Below are positions 9,216 through 15,569 of a DNA stretch of 16,078 nt, in pieces. The position numbers were made by a program, and so were the translations under genes. The DNA comes from Bacillota bacterium. Its GTDB lineage: Bacteria; Bacillota; Clostridia; Clostridiales; Caloramatoraceae. The stretch lies in contig JAEZLD010000186.1 of the NCBI GenBank assembly GCA_023415335.1, forward strand, positions 1 to 16,078, written 5' to 3'. Each line of letters begins with the position of its first letter. Within the stretch, counting starts at the first letter, position 1. The notes under the pieces were generated by a model. It was given only the letters and a program-made list of their open reading frames with translations. It did no database searches and was not told the DNA's origin.

Positions 9216-9325
9216 GATATAATGTTAATATGAGTTTAAGCTATTGGCGGTATCACATATACAGCAGATTTGACAACATGTCTGTGATGAACCTTGTCTT
9301 GTATTCTTATATAAAGGAATTCTAA
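9216..9325 (+). pseudogene. Decayed fragment of a jetC 3' end
   Basis: This stretch has no intact gene but encodes a broken copy of the JetC C terminus. In the frame starting at 9257 it reads IYSRFDNMSVMNLV, against IYNRFDNIYVLSLV in the intact jetC (codons 7459-7500): 9 of 14 residues and 33 of 42 bases agree, with no gap. Upstream the match continues in another frame (LI-stop-V-stop-A-IGG against LICFTGLGG), with two in-frame stops (9231-9233, 9237-9239) and a one-base deletion between 9251 and 9257. It ends in SYIKEF and a stop at 9323-9325; SYI may correspond to SYIE of jetC after a small deletion. The divergence indicates an old remnant of a second jetC rather than a recent duplication. 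It lies just before the ribosome binding site of the next gene. Confidence 0.65.
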
Positions 9326-9344
9326 ATAAGGGGAGGGTATATTT

Positions 9345-10094
9345 ATGGGAAAGGACCTTTTAAAGCTGTTCAACATGCCTGTACTGTACGCAATTGTTGC
9401 ATTGGCATTAGTGTCCATATCAGCCATGTGCGTTGTGTTCATGGTAAAAAGCTGGCGTGCTGGCATCAAAATGGGCATGGAGAGGGCAGCACTGAAGAAG
9501 GCTGTTGTTTCCAGTGCCACATTCACTATACTTCCGGCTATCAGCATTCTGCTTGGCGTGGTGGCGCTGTCGGGTGCGTTAGGGATTCCCCTGCCGTGGC
9601 TTAGGCTGTCAGTGATAGGAAACCTCCAATACGAGGTGAACGTGGCTGAGATTGCAGCTACAGGCATTGGCCTTACAGGGCTTAAAATCTCTGAAATGAC
9701 ACCACAGGCATATGTTACAATTGCACTTGTAATGACCTGGGGTATCCTGGGTGGAGCGCTGCTGTGCATCTTTACACTGAAGAAGTATTCCAAAAAGCTT
9801 GGACGTAAAGAGCCTGTGAAAGCTGGGGCGAAAAGAACCAGCTTTGGTGACTGGGCTATGATTGCCATGTTTGTAGGAATGTGTGCTGCATATATCGGCA
9901 GCTATGTTGGCCAAGCTGCTGTGCAGGCAGCCTGGCTTCCGCTTCTGACCGCAATAGTGGCGGCTGCTGTAATGGCCATATGTGAATGGCTGGAGCGCAG
10001 GAAAAATGTACGCTGGCTTGAGAACTTTGATCTTGCAACCAGTATGCTGGTGGCCATGGCGGCAGCTGTAGGCTTGAATCGGCTTATGCTGTAA
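9345..10094 (+). CDS. DUF5058 family multi-pass membrane protein
   Basis: A 249-residue integral membrane protein with about seven hydrophobic segments (near 12-33, 57-80, 98-112, 122-145, 168-188, 192-211 and 228-247). It matches my recollection of the DUF5058 family, with the typical stretch SSATFTILPAISILLGV followed by LSGALGIPLPWLRLSVIG. A short basic loop (KKYSKKLGRK, about 146-155) is probably cytoplasmic. The family has no established function; a transporter or channel role is inferred from topology and from the company of a second membrane protein and an exposed M20 hydrolase. GGGGAGG at 9330-9336 supports the start. The next gene begins 13 bases after the stop. Ile and Arg codon use differs from the jet and glp genes on either side. 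Confidence 0.78.
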   Translation: MGKDLLKLFNMPVLYAIVALALVSISAMCVVFMVKSWRAGIKMGMERAALKKAVVSSATFTILPAISILLGVVALSGALGIPLPWLRLSVIGNLQYEVNVAEIAATGIGLTGLKISEMTPQAYVTIALVMTWGILGGALLCIFTLKKYSKKLGRKEPVKAGAKRTSFGDWAMIAMFVGMCAAYIGSYVGQAAVQAAWLPLLTAIVAAAVMAICEWLERRKNVRWLENFDLATSMLVAMAAAVGLNRLML

Positions 10095-10107
10095 AGGAGG
10101 CATGCAT

Positions 10108-10815
10108 ATGGAAAGAAAGGATGAAGTTTTTTTACCTGAGGAAAAAAAGGCGTTGTTTGAAAGATATATGAATGGTGTACATAACCTTGGACGAGGGTGG
10201 CTGATTATCAACATACTGCTGCTCACAGCACTGCCATTTCTTATGGGGCTTACCATGGATACCATGCCAGATATGCATACCTTCTGGCGGGGTTTTTTAA
10301 AAGTCGCAATCATATACTATCCTACCAGTGTTGTGGAATATCTGATTTACGTGCCTATGCTGGGCAGTGGCGCCAGCTATCTGAGCTTTATTACAGGAAA
10401 TCTGTCCAACCTGAAGGTACCCTGTGCAATCAACTCAAGGGACCTTGCACATACTAAGTCAGGCACACCTGAAAATGAAATCATATCCACATTATCTGTA
10501 GCCACAAGCTCTTTGGTGACGATTTTGGTGATTGCACTTGGGGTTATACTGCTGGTACCCTTGCAGCCTATACTGGAAAACCCTGTGCTTCTGCCAGCCT
10601 TCGATAATGTGGTGCCGGCACTGTTTGGGGCACTTGGATTAAAATATTTTTTGAAGGGCAAGAGGTTCGCGGCTATTCCGCTGATACTGTCCAGCGGCAT
10701 TTGTATATTGATTCCATCGATGATACGGCAGACCAGTGTACTGCTGATTGCTATCGGTGGATTAACCATTGCGGTGGCATGGATATTTTATAAAAAGGGG
10801 ATGCTGGAAAAATGA
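10108..10815 (+). CDS. Multi-pass membrane protein, partner of the DUF5058 protein
   Basis: A 235-residue integral membrane protein with a charged N terminus (about 1-28), then hydrophobic segments near 31-50, 64-82, 130-152, 163-180, 186-204 and 209-227. A conserved-looking polar loop, YLSFITGNLSNLKVPCAINS (91-110), follows the second segment and could line a substrate path. I do not recognise a named family with certainty. The ATG at 10108 is preferred over the one at 10102: the ribosome binding site GGAGG at 10096-10100 is 7 bases from the former and only 1 base from the latter. The stop overlaps the next start (ATGA, 10812-10815), implying translational coupling. Its fixed place between the DUF5058 and M20 genes suggests the two membrane proteins form one transporter; that is inference. 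Confidence 0.7.
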   Translation: MERKDEVFLPEEKKALFERYMNGVHNLGRGWLIINILLLTALPFLMGLTMDTMPDMHTFWRGFLKVAIIYYPTSVVEYLIYVPMLGSGASYLSFITGNLSNLKVPCAINSRDLAHTKSGTPENEIISTLSVATSSLVTILVIALGVILLVPLQPILENPVLLPAFDNVVPALFGALGLKYFLKGKRFAAIPLILSSGICILIPSMIRQTSVLLIAIGGLTIAVAWIFYKKGMLEK

Positions 10816-12269
10816 TTATATTGAAGATTCTACTGGTTCTGTTTGCCGCACTGATAATACTTTTGGCAGCAGCAGTGGTTCGTGCACTGATGCTTAAGCC
10901 TACCGCTGCGCCGACAGCCAGGCCTCCTGAGGCAGATCCTCAGCGTGCCGCGGCCTATGCCAAATCACTTTCGGCAATGGTACAGATGGAGACGGTATCA
11001 AGCCGGTTTGAGCCGGACCGCAGTAAATTTCTGGCGTTTCAGGAGAGTCTGAAGCCCATGTTTCCGCATGTTTTTTCCTCATGTGAGCAGACAGGCCCTG
11101 GTGCCGGGCTGGTGCTGAGGCTGCCTGCAAAGGGAATTCCAAAAGGAGCTCCTGTTTTACTCATGAGCCATCATGATGTGGTTGCTGCATCACCGGAGGG
11201 CTGGGAGCATGGGCCTTTTTCGGGAGATATTGACCAGGAGGGACGTGTCTGGGGCCGGGGTACGGTGGACACTAAAGGAAGTCTTTTCTGCGAGCTGCAG
11301 GCTCTGGAGGAGCTGATAGCTTCTGGCTGGCAGAATGAGTATGATGTATACATTACCTCCTCATGCACAGAGGAATGGAGCGGTGAAAGTGCACCAGCCA
11401 TAGTGGACTACCTCAAGGAGCAGGGTGTACACTTGGGGATGCTGCTGGATGAGGGAGGCATGATTATGGAGGCACCTATTGCCGGAGTAAGGGGACGTTA
11501 CTGTGTGGTAGGGGTACTTGAAAAGGGCTATGGTGATTTGAGGTTTACTGCCCGCGGCAAAGGAGGCCATTCCAGTACACCGGGTAAAAATTCTCCACTG
11601 GTGCGGCTGGGCAGGTTTATGGCTTATGTTGAAAAACACAGCCCATTCCACACTGAGCTTATGCCTACTGTGAAGGAGATGTTCAGCCGTATGGCGCCAA
11701 ACATGGGCTTCGGCATGAAGCTGATATTTGGGAACCTATGGCTGTTTGGCCCTCTGGTAAGGAGGCTTATACCATCCATTAACCCATCAGGTGCTGCCAT
11801 GATGAGAACAACCTGTGCCTTTACTACAGCAAAGGGCTCAGATGGGCTGAATGTTATGCCGTCTGAGGCTTATGTAACGGCTAATATGCGCTTTATCCAT
11901 CATCAGCCCAATGAGGAAAGTATTGGCCTCATGAAAAAATATGCTGAGAAATTTGATCTGGAAACAGAAGTAATATATCAGGATTATCCGGCAAAGCCGG
12001 TGGACCATAACTCTAGTGCATTTCGCCTGCTTGAAAAGGTATCGGAGCAGATATACCCCGGATATGATGTGATACCTTATGTTATGACAGGTGGAACTGA
12101 TGCTAAGTATTATGGTGATATATGCGACAATGCATTGCGCTTTGCCCCTATAGAAATCAACTCACAGCAGCTTGCCAGTATACACAGCACTAATGAAAAT
12201 CTTAATAGCGCTGCTTTGGTTCCGGCGGTTGACTTTTATAAGGAGATACTGAAGCAGTACAGAGGTTAA
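10812..12269 (+). CDS. Membrane-anchored M20 family metallohydrolase (PM20D1-like)
   Basis: A 485-residue M20 peptidase/amidohydrolase with an N-terminal membrane helix (about 3-28) followed by an Ala/Pro-rich linker, so the catalytic domain probably lies outside the membrane. All di-zinc site motifs are visible: SHHDVV (His120, Asp122), GRGTVDTKG (bridging Asp153), CTEEWSG (catalytic Glu187, zinc ligand Glu188), LLDEGG (Asp213) and IHSTNEN (His458). The dimerisation (lid) domain starts around GKGGHSSTPG. The overall plan, with an N-terminal anchor and a long lid domain, resembles PM20D1 and carboxypeptidase S-like enzymes, which hydrolyse N-acyl amino acids or peptides; the exact substrate cannot be read. 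It overlaps the preceding membrane gene by four bases. Arg codons are mostly CGN, unlike the flanking operons. Confidence 0.88.
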   Translation: MIILKILLVLFAALIILLAAAVVRALMLKPTAAPTARPPEADPQRAAAYAKSLSAMVQMETVSSRFEPDRSKFLAFQESLKPMFPHVFSSCEQTGPGAGLVLRLPAKGIPKGAPVLLMSHHDVVAASPEGWEHGPFSGDIDQEGRVWGRGTVDTKGSLFCELQALEELIASGWQNEYDVYITSSCTEEWSGESAPAIVDYLKEQGVHLGMLLDEGGMIMEAPIAGVRGRYCVVGVLEKGYGDLRFTARGKGGHSSTPGKNSPLVRLGRFMAYVEKHSPFHTELMPTVKEMFSRMAPNMGFGMKLIFGNLWLFGPLVRRLIPSINPSGAAMMRTTCAFTTAKGSDGLNVMPSEAYVTANMRFIHHQPNEESIGLMKKYAEKFDLETEVIYQDYPAKPVDHNSSAFRLLEKVSEQIYPGYDVIPYVMTGGTDAKYYGDICDNALRFAPIEINSQQLASIHSTNENLNSAALVPAVDFYKEILKQYRG

Positions 12270-12287
12270 GTAAATAATAATGTATGT

Positions 12288-12317
12288 TTGACAAAGTATT
12301 ATAAACAGGTATACAAT
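12288..12317 (+). promoter_or_regulatory. Promoter of the glycerol-3-phosphate oxidation operon
   Basis: TTGACA (12288-12293) and TACAAT (12312-12317) are separated by 18 bases, close to the vegetative sigma factor consensus. Transcription would start around 12324, leaving a leader of about 110 bases. It is the best promoter-like sequence in the window. Confidence 0.75.
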
Positions 12318-12323
12318 TTAAAT

Positions 12324-12436
12324 AGTAACTAAATAATATGTGCTGAGAGTGTTGAGAGTCAGGTATAATAGGCCTTTAGAATGCAAAGGCTTACTTTATC
12401 TGGCTCTTTTTATATTTTTTATTAGGAGGAAATCGT
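12324..12436 (+). promoter_or_regulatory. Transcribed leader, probable GlpP-dependent antitermination region
   Basis: The leader between the promoter and the GlpA-like gene contains a strong terminator hairpin but no open reading frame. A direct repeat TGAGAGT occurs at 12344-12350 and 12353-12359; the second copy forms part of the 5' arm of the terminator, so RNA or protein binding here could decide whether the hairpin forms. Because glpP, whose product in Bacillus subtilis binds leader RNA of glp genes and prevents termination when glycerol-3-phosphate is present, is the last gene of this locus, GlpP is the likely regulator. The ribosome binding site AGGAGG is at 12424-12429, 7 bases before the start codon. 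Confidence 0.6.
12355..12420 (+). terminator. Leader terminator (attenuator) upstream of the glp operon
   Basis: AGAGTCAGGTA (12355-12365) pairs over 11 positions, two of them G-U, with TATCTGGCTCT (12397-12407). Inside it, GCCTTT (12372-12377) pairs perfectly with AAAGGC (12385-12390). The outer stem runs directly into a T-rich tract (12405-12420). Since it lies between a promoter and the gene, it is best read as an attenuator, though it could also stop read-through from the M20 gene. Confidence 0.75.
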
Positions 12437-13897
12437 ATGTATGATGTGGCTATTATTGGTGCAGGCATAACAGGCTGCAGCGCAGCCTATGAGCTGTCTA
12501 TGTATGACATAAGCATAGCTGTAGTTGAAAAGGAAAACGATGTGGCAGAGGAGGCTACAAAGGCCAACAGCGCCATAATACATGCAGGCTATGACCCAGA
12601 ACCGGGAACTGCTATGGCAAGGCATAACGTAAGGGGTTGTGCCATGGCAAAGGAGCTCTGCGAAAAGCTGCATGTACCCTACATGCAATTAAGGTCCCTG
12701 GTGCTGGCCTTTACAGGGGATGAAATGGAAAAGGTAATGGTGCTGCATGACAGGGGAGTAGAAAATGGAGTTCCCGGGCTTGAAGTAATTACAGGAGATA
12801 AGGTAAGGGAGCTTGAGCCAAATCTCAGCAGTGAAATAAAAGGGGCCCTGCTGGTACCCTCATCAGGGATAATAAATCCATGGGAGTATGCTATAGCCAT
12901 GGCAGAGGTGGCACTGCAAAATGGCACGGATTTTTTCCTAAGCAGCCAGGTTAATTCCATTGATAAAAAGGAAGATAGATTTATCATACATACATCAAAC
13001 AAGGATACCCCAGTCATTGAGGCCAGATATGTAATAAACGCTGCAGGCTGTTACGCAGAAAGGATACATGATATGGTAGGGGGCAGTGGTTTTACAATAA
13101 GGCCAAGCAAGGGAACCTATTACCTGCTTGATAAGTCTCAGGGAGACCTGGTGCACTCCGTATGCTTCCAGTGCCCAACTAAAGCAGGGAAGGGCGTACT
13201 GGTGGCCCCTGTAGTCCATGGCAACCTTATTGCAGGGCCTGATGCCCTGGAAACAGAGGATAAAGAGGACAAGGGGACCCCAAAGGAATCCCTGGAATAT
13301 GTAATGAAGATGGCAAGGAAAACCACTGACAAAATAAGCTTCAGGGATAATATAAGAAACTTTGCAGGCATCAGGGCTAACTCTGACCAGAAGGACTTTG
13401 TGATTGGAGAGTCGCCCTTTTGCAGGGACTTTATAAACCTTGCCTGCATAAAGTCTCCTGGTCTCAGTGCCGCACCATCCTTAGCCCTTGAGGTAGTGGA
13501 CATACTAAGGAAGCTGGGGCTTAGGCTTAAAGAGAAGAGCAGCCCTGTGACCACCCGCAGAAAAACGGTGGTTATGAACCTGAGTCCTGAGGAGAGGGTA
13601 TCTGCTATAAAAGAAAACCCTCTGTATGGAAGGGTTATATGCCGCTGCGAAACCATAACTGAAGGAGAGATAGTTGATGCCCTTAAAAGCCCTCTTTGTC
13701 CCTCCAGCATAGACGGGGTCAAGCGCAGGGCAGGAAGTGGCCTGGGAAGATGCCAGGGAGGCTTCTGCGGCCCCCGTGTGGCAGCTATTATTGCCCGGGA
13801 AAGGCACATACCCTTAGAGCAGGTGCTTCAGGACAGGAAGGGCTCTGAAATACTTATAGAGGAGACCAAGAAGGGAGGTGCTTCCTTTGAAATATGA
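12437..13897 (+). CDS. glpA: GlpA-like FAD-dependent glycerol-3-phosphate dehydrogenase with BFD [2Fe-2S] domain
   Basis: A 486-residue flavoprotein related to the catalytic subunit of anaerobic glycerol-3-phosphate dehydrogenase (DAO fold). The N terminus has the FAD-binding GAGITG loop (8-13) and a second-strand VVEKE. The middle carries the substrate domain with NPWEYAIAMAE and INAAGCYAERI, and the FAD-contacting IRNFAGIRA near 305-315. The C-terminal BFD-like iron-sulfur domain has CRCETIT (Cys402, Cys404) and CQGGFC (Cys439, Cys444), the usual four-cysteine pattern. It likely oxidises glycerol-3-phosphate to dihydroxyacetone phosphate and passes electrons to the next two gene products. 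Distant relatives with the same architecture oxidise proline or other amines, so the substrate is inferred mainly from the glpP neighbour. It overlaps the next gene by 11 bases. Confidence 0.82.
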   Translation: MYDVAIIGAGITGCSAAYELSMYDISIAVVEKENDVAEEATKANSAIIHAGYDPEPGTAMARHNVRGCAMAKELCEKLHVPYMQLRSLVLAFTGDEMEKVMVLHDRGVENGVPGLEVITGDKVRELEPNLSSEIKGALLVPSSGIINPWEYAIAMAEVALQNGTDFFLSSQVNSIDKKEDRFIIHTSNKDTPVIEARYVINAAGCYAERIHDMVGGSGFTIRPSKGTYYLLDKSQGDLVHSVCFQCPTKAGKGVLVAPVVHGNLIAGPDALETEDKEDKGTPKESLEYVMKMARKTTDKISFRDNIRNFAGIRANSDQKDFVIGESPFCRDFINLACIKSPGLSAAPSLALEVVDILRKLGLRLKEKSSPVTTRRKTVVMNLSPEERVSAIKENPLYGRVICRCETITEGEIVDALKSPLCPSSIDGVKRRAGSGLGRCQGGFCGPRVAAIIARERHIPLEQVLQDRKGSEILIEETKKGGASFEI

Positions 13898-15161
13898 TTT
13901 AGCAGTAATAGGAGGAGGCCCTGCAGGGCTGGCAGCAGCACTGGAGGCAAATGAAAACGGGGTAGAAAGCATTGTAATTATAGAGCGCGATAAGGAGCTT
14001 GGAGGAATACTGAACCAGTGCATACACAATGGGTTCGGACTCCATTATTTCAAGGAGCAGCTGACAGGGCCTGAGTATGCGGGAAGGTTCATAGAGCTGC
14101 TTAAGGACACGGGAGTTCATATAAAGCTGGATACAATGGTGCTGGATGTGGAGGAGGATAAGACCATACATGCCATGAGCCCGGAGGAAGGCTACTTTAC
14201 AATTGAGGCCAAGGCCATAGTGCTTGCCATGGGCTGCAGGGAGAGAACCCGCGGTGCCATAGCAATACCTGGGGAGAGACCTGCAGGGGTGTTTACAGCA
14301 GGTGCTGCCCAGAGGTATGTGAACATGGAGGGCTATCTTCCGGGGAAGCGTGTGGTAATACTAGGCTCCGGAGATATTGGCCTTATTATGGCAAGGCGTA
14401 TGACCTTAGAAGGAGCAAAGGTACTGGCTGTGGTAGAGCTTATGCCCTACACCAACGGCCTTACGAGGAATATCGTACAGTGCCTTGATGACTTTAGTAT
14501 CCCCCTTTATCTATCCCATACCATAACTGATATAAAAGGCGGAAACAGGGTAAAGAGCGTAACTGTAGCCAAGGTTGACGAGAAGCGCCAGCCAATTCCA
14601 GAGACGGAGTTTGAAATAGAGTGTGATACCCTGCTGCTTTCAGTAGGGCTTATACCTGAAAACGAGCTTTCAAAGGGTGCGGGCATTAGGCTTGACAGGC
14701 GTACCAGCGGACCTGAGGTTTATGAGAACATGGAAACCTCAGTAGAGGGAATATTTGCCTGTGGGAATGTAGTACACGTACACGACCTGGTGGACTTTGT
14801 AACCAAGGAAAGCCAGAGGGCAGGCAGATGTGCCGCTGAGTATATAAAAGGAGGCCAGGTGGCAGGAGAGGGAGCCATAGTCCTGAAAAACGGGGACGGG
14901 GTTACCTATACAGTACCCCAGAGCATAAGGCTTTCTAATGTTGATAAGCTGGTGGAGGTAAGCTTCAGGGTGAACCGTACCTGCAAGGCGTCAGCAATCA
15001 ATGTAACCTCAGGAGGGGAAACCCTGGCAAGCTATAGACGTGAGCGTATGGCTCCGGGAGAGATGGAGAAGGTATCCATACCACTTAAGCTGCTTGACAA
15101 GGTGCAGAACAATGAATTGATGGTCTCTATAGAAGACGGGGAGGTGGAGAAGCATGACTGA
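13887..15161 (+). CDS. FAD/NAD-dependent oxidoreductase, partner of the GlpA-like subunit
   Basis: A 424-residue pyridine nucleotide-disulfide oxidoreductase-fold protein. It has an FAD loop GGGPAG (9-14), a second nucleotide-binding loop GSGDIG (160-165) and a late FAD motif GIFACGNVVHVHDLVD. Conserved-looking patches are GGILNQCIHNGFG and LAMGCRERTRGA. It probably accepts electrons from the GlpA-like flavoprotein and reduces a soluble carrier or NAD. The start is taken as TTG at 13887, because GGGAGG at 13873-13878 lies 8 bases upstream and the protein then begins MKYDLAVIGGG. An in-frame GTG at 13878 overlaps that ribosome binding site and is less likely. The C-terminal 80 residues look like a separate beta-rich domain with basic patches. 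It overlaps both neighbours, a sign of tight coupling. Confidence 0.8.
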   Translation: MKYDLAVIGGGPAGLAAALEANENGVESIVIIERDKELGGILNQCIHNGFGLHYFKEQLTGPEYAGRFIELLKDTGVHIKLDTMVLDVEEDKTIHAMSPEEGYFTIEAKAIVLAMGCRERTRGAIAIPGERPAGVFTAGAAQRYVNMEGYLPGKRVVILGSGDIGLIMARRMTLEGAKVLAVVELMPYTNGLTRNIVQCLDDFSIPLYLSHTITDIKGGNRVKSVTVAKVDEKRQPIPETEFEIECDTLLLSVGLIPENELSKGAGIRLDRRTSGPEVYENMETSVEGIFACGNVVHVHDLVDFVTKESQRAGRCAAEYIKGGQVAGEGAIVLKNGDGVTYTVPQSIRLSNVDKLVEVSFRVNRTCKASAINVTSGGETLASYRRERMAPGEMEKVSIPLKLLDKVQNNELMVSIEDGEVEKHD

Positions 15162-15498
15162 AGTAATATGTGTAATGTGCCCTAAGGGCTGTCACCTTCA
15201 GGTGGATGAGGAAAATGGCTATAAGGTAACAGGAAACGGCTGTAAGAACGGGCTTGAATATGGCAAAAATGAACTCATATGTCCTAAGAGGGTGATGACC
15301 TCCACTGTAAAGGCAGAAGGGGGACTTCACAACAGGCTTCCTGTAAAGTCTGAAGAGGAGATACCGAAGGATAGGATAATGGAGTGTATGAGGCTGCTGG
15401 ACGGGATAACCGTGAAGTGTCCGGTTAAGACAAGGGATGTAATCATAAGGGACATACTAGGGCTTGGAGTGGATATAGTGGCGACCCGGGATCTGTAG
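15154..15498 (+). CDS. DUF1667 cysteine-rich small protein
   Basis: A 114-residue protein of the DUF1667 family, which regularly follows these paired FAD oxidoreductase genes. The N terminus is cysteine-rich: Cys6, Cys9, Cys13, Cys30 and Cys43, with Cys78 and Cys89 further on. The C-x2-C-x3-C spacing followed by more distant cysteines resembles the [4Fe-4S] domain at the N terminus of molybdopterin oxidoreductases, so it may be an electron-transfer subunit of the dehydrogenase (inference). Its start overlaps the preceding stop by 8 bases. Family recognition is good; function is not established. Confidence 0.82.
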   Translation: MTEVICVMCPKGCHLQVDEENGYKVTGNGCKNGLEYGKNELICPKRVMTSTVKAEGGLHNRLPVKSEEEIPKDRIMECMRLLDGITVKCPVKTRDVIIRDILGLGVDIVATRDL

Positions 15499-15506
15499 AT
15501 GCCTAA

Positions 15507-15535
15507 TTGATGTATCAGGAAATGTCTGCTATAGT
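15507..15535 (+). promoter_or_regulatory. Possible separate promoter for glpP
   Basis: TTGATG (15507-15512) and TATAGT (15530-15535) with an ideal 17-base spacer lie just after the DUF1667 gene and 35 bases before the glpP start. An inverted repeat, TCTGCT (15525-15530) and AGCAGA (15545-15550), straddles the -10 region and could be an operator or a small hairpin. A separate promoter would let GlpP be made while the upstream operon is attenuated. Confidence 0.45.
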
Positions 15536-15569
15536 GTAATTATAAGCAGATAAGGACGGAGGATGTATT

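Noticed and set aside
9185..9223. A TATAAT at 9218-9223 that could be the -10 box of a promoter for the DUF5058 unit.
   Set aside because: No acceptable -35 box lies 16-18 bases upstream (TTGAAG is 27 bases away), and the sequence falls at the edge of the jetC remnant.
9270..9275. A perfect TTGACA upstream of the DUF5058 gene.
   Set aside because: It corresponds to the Phe-Asp codons of the decayed jetC fragment, and no -10 box lies at a usable distance.
9236..9868. A long open frame on the minus strand (210 codons) opposite the DUF5058 gene.
   Set aside because: It is a shadow of a clearly recognisable membrane protein gene on the plus strand and has no family resemblance of its own.
12341..12375. 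A TPP riboswitch-like string (TGCTGAGAG followed by a CAGGTATAATAG stretch) in the glp leader.
   Set aside because: Only the CTGAGAG fragment fits. The second pyrophosphate-binding arm and the closing stem are missing, and the downstream genes are not thiamine-related.
13138..13809. A 223-codon open frame on the minus strand opposite the GlpA-like gene.
   Set aside because: The plus-strand frame has FAD and BFD motifs and a good ribosome binding site. The reverse frame has low-complexity composition and no motifs.
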